The notes beneath the pieces were generated by a model. That model had not been told where the DNA came from and did not search any database. It saw nothing but the letters and a program-made list of their open reading frames with translations. The position numbers and the translations under genes are program-made. From NCBI GenBank assembly GCA_902802975.1, contig CADCOF010000177.1, forward strand, positions 1 through 5,020: 5,020 nt of DNA, in the 5' to 3' direction. Of this stretch, positions 1 to 5,020 are shown piece after piece (the stretch's first letter is position 1; each line of letters begins with the position of its first letter). Origin of the DNA: an uncultured Ruminococcus sp. GTDB taxonomy: Bacteria > Bacillota > Clostridia > Oscillospirales > Acutalibacteraceae.

Positions 1-14
1 GCATGCCGCATGCC
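1..14. repeat. Two tandem copies of a 7-base unit at the window edge
   Basis: The heptamer GCATGCC occurs twice back to back (1-7 and 8-14), just beyond the stop codon of the last permease. Each unit contains the palindrome GCATGC. The left end of the window cuts the array, so its true length is unknown. Two copies alone could be chance; it could also be the first arm of a terminator or the edge of a longer short-repeat array. Confidence 0.4.
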
Positions 15-18
15 GCTA

Positions 19-942
19 CTAGCCTTTTACGGCACCGGCTACTACGCCTTCGATGATGTACTTCTGCGAGAATACATAGAATACAATGATCGGAATGATA
101 GCAAGTACAAGCATAGCCATCATTGCGCCCATGTCTACAGAACCGTAACCGCCTTTCAAATACTGAATTGCAATCGGAACTGTCTTGTATTTTGTCTTGT
201 CAAGTACAAGCGAGGGGAGAAGATAGTCGTTCCATATCCACATCGCTTCAAGAATCGATACCGAAATAGCCGTTGGCTTCAATATCGGCATTACTACCTT
301 GAAGTATGTCTGAACAGGGTTGCAGCCGTCTATCATCGCTGCTTCTTCAATCTCCAGCGGTATGCTCTTCGCAAATCCGCAGAACATAAATACCGCAAGC
401 CCTGCACCAAATCCCAGGTATACTATAATAATTCCCCACGGTGTGCCAAGCTTCAGTGTGTCTGCCGTCTTAGATAGTGTGTACATTACCATCTGGAATG
501 GCACAATCATTGAAAATACACACAGATAATAAAAAACTGTCGTGAAAACTGATTTTACTCTCGTGATGTACCAGCCAGCCATAGAACAGCACAATATAAT
601 TACTATTACCGAGCCGATTGTGATCAGTAATGAGTTGCCGAACGCCTGGAAGAACCCGATCTTCTCAATACCGTTTTTGTAGTTGTCTAAATTAACAAAC
701 ATATTTCCGGTCGGAAGATTAAACGGATTTCGGCTGATGTACGCTTTTCTCTTGAACGAGTTAATAACTACAAGAAGTATCGGTATAACATAAATAACCG
801 ATAACAGCGACAGCAAAACAGTCCAAACCATTGAATACTTTGAACTTCTTGCATTGTATGAATATGCCCTTTTCTTCGATTTTTCATCTACCAGCGCCTG
901 CACATCGGGCGGCAGCAAGAAACCATTAAAATCATCTGCCAT
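19..942 (-). CDS. Carbohydrate ABC transporter permease, MalG-like (CUT1 family)
   Basis: This is the second inner-membrane channel subunit of the sugar importer, 307 residues. A hydrophilic N-terminal stretch (about residues 1-36) is followed by six hydrophobic segments at roughly 38-60, 101-122, 131-155, 167-190, 222-240 and 271-291. The cytoplasmic coupling loop carries the EAA motif (EAAMIDG at 200-206, with MP at 218-219), which docks the ABC ATPase. WNDYLLPSL at 237-245 and the C-terminal end GVVAGAVKG are hallmarks of MalG/GanQ-type permeases. I chose the ATG at 942 over an in-frame upstream start at 1017 because a perfect AAGGAGG lies 10 bases before it and the family-like sequence begins there. 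Its start overlaps the stop of the preceding permease by one base, so translation is probably coupled. The stop is TAG. The substrate cannot be read from the sequence. Confidence 0.95.
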   Translation of the reverse strand: MADDFNGFLLPPDVQALVDEKSKKRAYSYNARSSKYSMVWTVLLSLLSVIYVIPILLVVINSFKRKAYISRNPFNLPTGNMFVNLDNYKNGIEKIGFFQAFGNSLLITIGSVIVIILCCSMAGWYITRVKSVFTTVFYYLCVFSMIVPFQMVMYTLSKTADTLKLGTPWGIIIVYLGFGAGLAVFMFCGFAKSIPLEIEEAAMIDGCNPVQTYFKVVMPILKPTAISVSILEAMWIWNDYLLPSLVLDKTKYKTVPIAIQYLKGGYGSVDMGAMMAMLVLAIIPIIVFYVFSQKYIIEGVVAGAVKG

Positions 943-1787
943 TACTGTTGAACCTCCTTCTTGTGTGTGCTGAACAGCTGCATAATCGCAATCGCACCAA
1001 CGATCAGTGAGAAGCAAACAGCCTTAGCCTGTCCGACACCCTCAAAACCTACACGACCATAGAATGTGTTGTAAATATTGAGCGCAAGCAGCTCTGATCT
1101 TGAACCCGGAAGTCCATTTGTGAGTGCCAGGTTCTGATCGAACAGCTTAAACGAGTTCGTAAGCGTAAGGAATGTGCAGATTGTGATCGAAGGCATTACT
1201 ATCGGAAGAATTACGTTTGCAAGTATTTGTCTGCCGTTAGCACCGTCGATTTTTGCAGCCTCTATCAATTCGGGCGGTACGTTCTGAATACCTGCGATAT
1301 AAATGATCATCATATAACCGATCTGCTGCCAGTTCATCAGAATAATCAAACCCCAGAAACCGTACACTTCGCTAAATGTCAGCGTAAGTCCAAAACGATC
1401 AAGAATACCGTTGAGGATAAGCTGCCAGATGTAACCAAGTACGATACCGCCGATCAGGTTCGGCATGAAAAATATTGTACGGAAAAAGTTTGTGCCTCTA
1501 ATGCCCTTTGTGAGCAGCATTGCAATAGCAAAACCCAAAATGTTTATCGTGATAACCGACACTATCGCAAATAACGTTGTATACCATAACGCGTGGATAA
1601 ATCCTTCGTCTTGGAAAATTCCGACATAGTTTGCAAAACCGACCGGCACGGCGTCTTTTATCGTTGTGAATTTACAAAACGATAAATAAATTCCAAGCCC
1701 GAAAGGCACAACAAAGCCTATCATAAATGCGATGAATGTAGGCAAAGCAAAGAGCGGAAAATATGGTCTTAATTCTTTTTTACTCAC
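942..1787 (-). CDS. Carbohydrate ABC transporter permease, MalF-like (CUT1 family)
   Basis: This is the first inner-membrane channel subunit of the sugar importer, 281 residues. Six hydrophobic segments are visible at about 10-35, 67-92, 103-123, 142-164, 198-220 and 255-274. The length fits the short MalF-type permeases (such as MsmF or UgpA types) that lack the large periplasmic P2 domain of E. coli MalF. The EAA coupling motif is EAAKIDG at 176-182, with LP at 194-195. The start is GTG at 1787, preceded by a GAAGGGAA ribosome binding site; the protein begins MSKKELRPYF, as expected for a cytoplasmic N-terminus. It ends in TAA, whose last A is the first base of the next permease's ATG. It should form a heterodimer with the downstream permease. 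An 85-base gap with a hairpin separates it from the AAA+ gene. Confidence 0.95.
   Translation of the reverse strand: MSKKELRPYFPLFALPTFIAFMIGFVVPFGLGIYLSFCKFTTIKDAVPVGFANYVGIFQDEGFIHALWYTTLFAIVSVITINILGFAIAMLLTKGIRGTNFFRTIFFMPNLIGGIVLGYIWQLILNGILDRFGLTLTFSEVYGFWGLIILMNWQQIGYMMIIYIAGIQNVPPELIEAAKIDGANGRQILANVILPIVMPSITICTFLTLTNSFKLFDQNLALTNGLPGSRSELLALNIYNTFYGRVGFEGVGQAKAVCFSLIVGAIAIMQLFSTHKKEVQQ
953..959 (-). promoter_or_regulatory. Ribosome binding site that fixes the start of the MalG-like permease
   Basis: A perfect AAGGAGG lies 10 bases upstream of the ATG at 942, inside the last codons of the upstream permease gene (Lys-Glu-Val-Gln-Gln-stop). It decides the start against the longer reading from 1017. 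With the shared TAATG stop-start it fits translational coupling. Confidence 0.85.
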
Positions 1788-1795
1788 TTCAATCT

Positions 1796-1803
1796 TTCCC
1801 TTC
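1796..1803 (-). promoter_or_regulatory. Ribosome binding site for the GTG-started permease
   Basis: On the minus strand GAAGGGAA lies 8 bases before the GTG at 1787. It is a weaker match than the AAGGAGG of the following gene. No ATG in the right frame lies nearby, so it supports GTG as the start. Confidence 0.6.
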
Positions 1804-1845
1804 TTACAGATCTGTCAAGAACAATTTATCAAAATTGATCAGATC

Positions 1846-1865
1846 GTGAAAAGGTAGCTTTTCAC
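1846..1865 (-). other. Intercistronic hairpin between the AAA+ and permease genes
   Basis: A perfect inverted repeat, GTGAAAAG paired with CTTTTCAC, gives an 8-base-pair stem with a 4-base loop at 1854-1857. It begins 7 bases after the stop codon of the AAA+ gene. On the transcribed strand it is followed by GATCTGATC and not by a T-run, so it is a poor intrinsic terminator. It could be an RNA-stabilising or processing element, or a double-stranded operator. Its sequence recurs, inverted, at 3226-3245. Confidence 0.55.
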
Positions 1866-1867
1866 CG
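1848..1867 (+). repeat. Left copy of a 20-base inverted repeat flanking the AAA+ gene
   Basis: Read on the plus strand, this 20-base stretch (GAAAAGGT, three bases, TTTTCAC, then CG) matches the minus-strand reading of 3226-3245 at 16 of 20 positions. The mismatches are three central bases and the second-last base. It largely coincides with the hairpin in this gap. Confidence 0.5.
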
Positions 1868-1872
1868 CAAGG

Positions 1873-3168
1873 TCACTGTTTCCCCAACAGATAATCAACA
1901 AACTGACGAGCTGTGCGACCGGAAAAACCACCGTGACTGAGCTCCCATCGGTTAGCCTCTCTCAACAGCTCCTGTTCCGTCATCTTGACACCGTCACGCT
2001 TTGCAAGCGTCAGCACAATGTTTTCGAACTGCTTCTTGTCAGGCGAACCGAAATATATACTTATGCCAAACCTTGCGGAAAGAGAAAGTTTCTCCTGCAA
2101 GGTGTCGGTTTTATGCACATCGCCGTTCTGATCTATTCGATCGGAGAAGCTTTCTTTTATAAGATGACGTCTGTTTGACGTTGCGTATATCAAAACATTC
2201 GGCGGTTTCTTTTCCAACCCGCCTTCTATCACTGCCTTCAGGTATTTATATTCTGTTTCGAAGTCCTCAAACGACAAATCGTCCATATACAAAATAAACT
2301 TGTACTGCCTATTTTTTATAATGGTGATAATTTCGTTAATGTCCTTTATTTGATGTCTGTACACCTCAATTATTCTAAGCCCGTCTTCATAGTACTTGTT
2401 CAATATCGCTTTTATGGAAGATGACTTGCCCGTGCCAGCGTCGCCAAAGATCAGACAGTTATTGCACCGCTTTCCTTTTAAGAACGCCTCGGTATTGTCG
2501 GTGAGCTGCTTCTTTGCATTTTCGTATCCGACAATATCATCAAGCCGGACATGGGCAATATTCGTTATCGGAACAATACACGCGCCGTTTTCGTCCCTGT
2601 CAATGCGAAACGCTTTGTGCAAACCAAGCTTGCCAACGCCAAACCTTCTGTAAAAATCCATCACGGAGTCGGCAAATTCATCAATACTTCTGCTTTCAGC
2701 CAAACGCTCGCTCAACTCGCAGATGCAGTTGCGAATGCGCTTGTTAAACGCGCTGCCCGAATCATCGAGCCTTTTGTAATTGGTTATAATCGAAATGACG
2801 GACGTATCAATATATTCTGTTATAGCTTCAAGATCACAGCGGAACAATTCACGAAAAATCATAAAATCATGAATTGCAAGACGCTTCAAAGAACAATCAC
2901 CAACAGAGCGCAGCTCGCATGCTTTACTGAACGCATTTTCATTATTGACAAGCAGCAGTGTCAGATAATTGTGCCACAAGTTCCCGCTGAATCCATACTT
3001 AGCCGCCAGATCAATTAGTTTGCCTATCATACTGTGAACCATCGCAAACTCGCTGCCTTTTACCGGTGCGCTGATATATTCCGTTTTGTTGTAGACGTCA
3101 ACAAACATCTTTAATATTTCGGAATCTTCGAAATTTCTGTAAACGATCAATCCGTCAATGTTAATCAT
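1873..3168 (-). CDS. AAA+ ATPase of the DUF815 (COG2607) type, function unknown
   Basis: This 431-residue protein has no predicted signal peptide or membrane segment, so it is probably cytoplasmic. The AAA+ core spans about residues 205-431. It shows Walker A GDAGTGKS (242-249, catalytic-site Lys248), Walker B FILYMDD (291-297), a sensor-1-like ATSNRRH (329-335) typical of DUF815 proteins, a possible arginine finger in SDR (342-344), and a C-terminal sensor-2-like GFSGRTARQF (414-423). The N-terminal 200 residues look helical and match no domain I recognise. All key nucleotide-binding residues are present, so it should be active. It is not the ATPase of the neighbouring ABC transporter, because the LSGGQ signature is missing. 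Start ATG 3168 follows GGTGAT, the 3' part of the consensus Shine-Dalgarno, by 5 bases. It lies 175 bases after the binding-protein gene and 85 before the permeases, in the same direction. The family assignment is firm; any role in transport is inference. Confidence 0.88.
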   Translation of the reverse strand: MINIDGLIVYRNFEDSEILKMFVDVYNKTEYISAPVKGSEFAMVHSMIGKLIDLAAKYGFSGNLWHNYLTLLLVNNENAFSKACELRSVGDCSLKRLAIHDFMIFRELFRCDLEAITEYIDTSVISIITNYKRLDDSGSAFNKRIRNCICELSERLAESRSIDEFADSVMDFYRRFGVGKLGLHKAFRIDRDENGACIVPITNIAHVRLDDIVGYENAKKQLTDNTEAFLKGKRCNNCLIFGDAGTGKSSSIKAILNKYYEDGLRIIEVYRHQIKDINEIITIIKNRQYKFILYMDDLSFEDFETEYKYLKAVIEGGLEKKPPNVLIYATSNRRHLIKESFSDRIDQNGDVHKTDTLQEKLSLSARFGISIYFGSPDKKQFENIVLTLAKRDGVKMTEQELLREANRWELSHGGFSGRTARQFVDYLLGKQ

Positions 3169-3173
3169 AAATC

Positions 3174-3179
3174 ATCACC
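3174..3179 (-). promoter_or_regulatory. Atypical ribosome binding site of the AAA+ gene
   Basis: GGTGAT sits 5 bases before the ATG at 3168. It matches only the 3' half of the full AGGAGGTGAT pairing region, so the usual AGGAGG core is missing. Translation is probably weaker than that of the binding protein and the second permease. Confidence 0.5.
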
Positions 3180-3225
3180 GAGCTTTGGCGGTATGCCACA
3201 ACACTTTATTATTACCTTTACCTTA

Positions 3226-3245
3226 CAGTGAAAAATCACCTTTTC
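3226..3245 (-). repeat. Right copy of a 20-base inverted repeat flanking the AAA+ gene
   Basis: The minus-strand reading (GAAAAGGT, three bases, TTTTCAC, then TG) matches the plus-strand reading of 1848-1867 at 16 of 20 positions. It lies in the gap between the binding-protein hairpin and the AAA+ start, about 57 bases upstream of that start. Its own hairpin is poorer than that of the left copy: a 4-base GTGA/TCAC stem or a 5-base GAAAA/TTTTC stem. Confidence 0.5.
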
Positions 3246-3283
3246 GACAATCAAGATCAAAGATATTGTCTTTTTAACTGCAA

Positions 3284-3312
3284 AGAGTGAACGGAGCAGC
3301 TCCGTCCACTCT
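3284..3312 (-). terminator. Strong hairpin after the binding-protein gene, without a U-tract (attenuator or mRNA stabiliser)
   Basis: Two 6-base-pair stem blocks (AGAGTG with CACTCT, and ACGGAG with CTCCGT) are separated by one A/C mismatch and closed by a 3-base loop. The structure starts 31 bases after the binding-protein stop codon. On the transcribed strand the stem is followed by TTGCAGTTAAAAAG, which is not a proper T-run, so full termination is unlikely. Hairpins at this place in sugar-transporter operons are known to protect the binding-protein message and reduce downstream expression (the malE-malF gap of E. coli is the classic case). That role is inferred here. The plus-strand side also lacks a T-run. 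Confidence 0.65.
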
Positions 3313-3343
3313 CTGAAACTGATATATTAATTATTACCGGTTA

Positions 3344-4834
3344 TTACTGAGCTGCAGCTTCCTTTTCTTCTGCAACTGATTCTGCTGCGCCGTCGCCTGC
3401 TGCGTCGCCTTCAGCTGCTGCATCACCCTCGGCTGCTGCTGCATCGTCACCGGAATGAGATGCGTCGTACTCTGTCTTCCAACCGTCAACGAATGCCTTC
3501 TTAACGCCTTCCCATGCGTCGTCTGTCTGACCATTCTGAGCATACTCAAGCAGAGCTGCGCCGAGGTCGTCTTTCCACTTCTCGGAAGGAATTGTCGGGA
3601 AGTTCCATGAAACTGCAGTCTTGCCGTTTGCGATGTACTCATTGGCAACCTTAACAAGAGCGTTCTTTGTCTCATACTTAGCGTCGTCGAATGTCTTGAA
3701 CGGAGTTACAAAGCCCATATCCTGAGACATAGCTGTTCTGCCTTCGTCGCTTGTGATAACCCACTCAAGGAAATCAAGTGTAGCCTTGATATCAGCCTCG
3801 GAAGCCTTAGCGTTTACGCACCAGTAGTTCTCGGAACCTGTGCAGAGACCCTGTTTATCCTCGCCGTCAGCACCGATGTAGATCGGGAGCATTCCGAGAT
3901 CGTCGTCTGTAAGACCTGCGTCCAGGCAGTTCTGATATTCCCAAGTACCGTTCTGATAGAAGATAGCCTCACCAAGACCAAACTCAGCTGCTGCGTCCTC
4001 GCCTGTCTTTGAGGAGAGCTTCTTCGGGTCTGTTGTGGAATTGTTGATATAGAGATCCCAAATCTGTCTGTAGTTGTCGAGGTACTTGCCTTCGATAGCA
4101 CTCTTGGAGCCAACGTTGTCAGCTTTGTACTCGTAGTAGATCGGGAGGTTTGCAAGGTGAGTCTTAAATCTCCAGTCGGAGCTTGAATCCATACCTGCGG
4201 AAGTGAACGCGCCCTTAATGCCGAGGTCGTCCTTCTTAGCCTGAATATCCTCAACAACTTCTTTCAGCTTTGCAAATGTGTTGATCTCGTCAACAGACTT
4301 AGCCTTTGCGCCGTCGGACTCAAAATACTTGTTGAGAAGAGTCTTATTGTAAATGATGCCGTATGTCTCAATAACGTATGCAACGCCCTTAACGCCACCT
4401 GTGGAATCGATAAGCGCGAAATCGTCACTCTTCAAGTTTGTGTAAACAGCGGAATCCTTAAGGTTGTAGCAGTAGTCGCCCCATGCTGCAAGCTCTACAG
4501 GACCGTTTACCTGGAATAATGTAGGTGCATTATCCTTTGCCATCTCAGACTTACGCTGCTCTTCGTATGTGCCGGAAGCAGCGGTCTCAACAGTTACTTC
4601 AACACCCTTCTGTTCGGAATATGTAGCTGCGAGCTGTTTCCACTGATCAGCTTGTTCAGGCTTGAAGTTCAAGTAATAAACCTTACCTGTGCCGGCGTCG
4701 CCTCCTGCAGTGCCTCCGGTTGCGCCGCCTGTAGTACCGCCGCCTGTGGAGCCGGTATCACCGCATCCTGCCAATATACCAATTGAAAGAGTAGCTGCCA
4801 TTGCAAGGGCAATGCCCTTTTTCAAAGTTTTCAT
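3344..4834 (-). CDS. Carbohydrate ABC transporter substrate-binding lipoprotein (family 1 / CUT1)
   Basis: This extracellular receptor captures sugar and delivers it to the two permeases; it has 496 residues. The N-terminus has a Lys-rich start (MKTLKKG), a hydrophobic stretch and the lipobox LAGC at 21-24, so Cys24 should be lipid-modified and anchored. A flexible Gly/Thr-rich spacer covers about 25-50. The binding domain covers about 51-460 and resembles family-1 solute-binding proteins: KVYYLNF first strand, TLFQVNGPVELAAWGDY near 105-121, YGIIYNK near 158-164, GEAIFYQNGTWEY near 288-300, and EWVITSDEGRTAMS near 357-370. Aromatics such as W118, W298 and W410 are candidates for stacking on sugar. 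The C-terminal tail (461-496) is rich in Ala, Glu, Asp and Gly with EGDAAA-type repeats, which is unusual. ATG 4834 was chosen over a longer TTG-started reading from 4915 because AAGGAG lies 10 bases upstream and a proper signal peptide starts there. The ligand is not determined; an oligosaccharide is the most likely. Confidence 0.95.
   Translation of the reverse strand: MKTLKKGIALAMAATLSIGILAGCGDTGSTGGGTTGGATGGTAGGDAGTGKVYYLNFKPEQADQWKQLAATYSEQKGVEVTVETAASGTYEEQRKSEMAKDNAPTLFQVNGPVELAAWGDYCYNLKDSAVYTNLKSDDFALIDSTGGVKGVAYVIETYGIIYNKTLLNKYFESDGAKAKSVDEINTFAKLKEVVEDIQAKKDDLGIKGAFTSAGMDSSSDWRFKTHLANLPIYYEYKADNVGSKSAIEGKYLDNYRQIWDLYINNSTTDPKKLSSKTGEDAAAEFGLGEAIFYQNGTWEYQNCLDAGLTDDDLGMLPIYIGADGEDKQGLCTGSENYWCVNAKASEADIKATLDFLEWVITSDEGRTAMSQDMGFVTPFKTFDDAKYETKNALVKVANEYIANGKTAVSWNFPTIPSEKWKDDLGAALLEYAQNGQTDDAWEGVKKAFVDGWKTEYDASHSGDDAAAAEGDAAAEGDAAGDGAAESVAEEKEAAAQ
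3380..3442 (-). repeat. Imperfect tandem codon repeat encoding the EGDAAA tail of the binding protein
   Basis: This stretch encodes residues 465-485, with EGDAAA at 469-474, EGDAAG at 475-480 and then DGAAE. The DNA is an imperfect 18-base tandem repeat rich in GCTGC and CATC or GTC triplets on the plus strand. Copy number could vary between strains by slippage. Confidence 0.6.
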
Positions 4835-4844
4835 AACAATCAAT

Positions 4845-4850
4845 CTCCTT
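4845..4850 (-). promoter_or_regulatory. Ribosome binding site of the binding-protein gene
   Basis: AAGGAG lies 10 bases upstream of the ATG at 4834. It supports that start, which also gives a normal lipoprotein signal peptide. Confidence 0.8.
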
Positions 4851-4937
4851 ATAAATTTTGATACAGGAAAATACAAAAACCATGTTTTAATGCAATTATC
4901 CAACGATTTTTGCAAATCCTACAAGACCTCTATTGTT

Positions 4938-4966
4938 ATTTTAGCATAATTTAATGTACTTTTCAA
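4938..4966 (-). promoter_or_regulatory. Sigma-A-type promoter of the transporter operon
   Basis: On the minus strand a -35 box TTGAAA (4966-4961) and a -10 box TAAAAT (4943-4938) are spaced by exactly 17 bases. Each matches its consensus at five of six positions. TG at the extended -10 position (TGCTAAAAT) strengthens it. Transcription should start near 4930-4931, leaving an untranslated leader of about 96 bases before the ATG. A/T tracts at about 4968-5003, upstream of the -35 box, could act as an UP element. No clear catabolite-control or LacI-type operator palindrome was found around it. Confidence 0.75.
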
Positions 4967-5020
4967 TAGTTTAATATAAATTTATAAAAATTTTTTGTAA
5001 TCTTTTTCGGGAGGTTGGCA
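4967..5020. other. AT-rich upstream region with a Shine-Dalgarno-like GGGAGG on the plus strand at the edge
   Basis: The first part is almost pure A/T and sits just upstream of the operon promoter. Near the edge the plus strand carries GGGAGG (5009-5014) followed by TTGGCA up to the window end. If a start codon follows just outside, this would be the ribosome binding site of a divergent gene. That gene is not visible, so the reading is speculative. Confidence 0.25.

Noticed and set aside
10..477. Plus-strand open frame of 155 codons opposite the MalG-like permease
   Set aside because: It lies fully antisense to a well-supported permease, has no ribosome binding site and no recognisable domain; it is a shadow of the real gene.
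943..1017. 25-residue N-terminal extension of the second permease from a start at 1017
   Set aside because: It merely translates the end of the upstream permease in another frame, and the ATG at 942 has a perfect ribosome binding site.
1780..1818. Perfect TTGACA (-35-like) on the minus strand at 1818-1813 before the first permease
   Set aside because: At the correct 16-18 base spacing there is no -10-like box, only the ribosome binding region and start of the gene.
2551..3018. Plus-strand open frame of 155 codons opposite the AAA+ gene
   Set aside because: It is antisense to the N-terminal half of a clear AAA+ protein and its composition resembles no known protein; no start signals were seen.
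3169..3283. Internal promoter for the AAA+ gene (TTGTCG and TGTAAG, 17 bases apart on the minus strand)
   Set aside because: Each box matches consensus at only four of six positions in AT-rich DNA; too weak to annotate, although an internal start is not excluded.
3334..4257. Minus-strand open frames in another reading frame inside the binding-protein gene (3334-3675 and 3814-4257)
   Set aside because: Their Ser/Thr/Arg/Gln-rich translations are typical of an out-of-frame reading of a GC-biased gene, and the binding-protein frame is continuous through both.
4896..4912. Catabolite-control (cre-like) site around the AATCGTT core in the leader
   Set aside because: Only the central bases fit; both the outer TG and CA of the consensus are missing.
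4835..4915. 27-residue N-terminal extension of the binding protein from a TTG at 4915
   Set aside because: It would bury the lipoprotein signal peptide inside the protein, has no ribosome binding site, and the ATG at 4834 has AAGGAG at proper distance.
4689..4949. Plus-strand open frame with a Pro/Val-rich start opposite the binding-protein signal region
   Set aside because: The Pro-rich part is only the antisense of the Gly/Thr spacer codons, and the frame runs through the promoter and leader of the real gene.

Overview
All recognisable genes in this window lie on the minus strand and read as one transport locus. From right to left they are: a promoter at about 4938-4966; a secreted, lipid-anchored carbohydrate-binding protein (3344-4834); an AAA+ ATPase of the DUF815 / COG2607 type (1873-3168); and two inner-membrane permeases of the CUT1 sugar ABC-transporter class (942-1787 and 19-942). 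The window opens 18 bases downstream of the last permease stop codon. It closes in an AT-rich region upstream of the first gene.

The sequence looks like a low-to-moderate GC Firmicute, most likely an anaerobic Clostridia member of the Ruminococcus / Oscillospiraceae sort. The reasons are strong AAGGAG-type ribosome binding sites, a sigma-A-type promoter in AT-rich DNA, a Gly/Thr-rich spacer after the lipobox of the binding protein, and a transporter without its own ABC ATPase gene in the cluster. This placement is inference from style, not a database match.

The transporter parts fit together. The lipoprotein captures an oligosaccharide or sugar outside the cell, and the two six-helix permeases form the channel. 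Each permease carries the cytoplasmic EAA loop that docks an ABC ATPase. No such ATPase (Walker A plus LSGGQ signature) is encoded here, so a shared MsmX/UgpC-type ATPase elsewhere in the genome is expected. The AAA+ protein cannot fill that role because it lacks the ABC signature.

The unexpected part is this AAA+ gene, which separates the binding protein from its permeases. It is flanked by two near-identical 20-base elements in opposite orientation (1848-1867 and 3226-3245). A strong hairpin without a U-tract follows the binding-protein gene and probably sets a high ratio of binding protein to permease. Other items worth attention are an Ala/Glu/Asp/Gly-rich repetitive C-terminal tail on the binding protein, a TAATG stop-start fusion between the permease genes, and a 7-base tandem repeat cut by the left edge. 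No RNA genes, CRISPR arrays or insertion sequences were seen. No stretch without a gene exceeds 300 bases.
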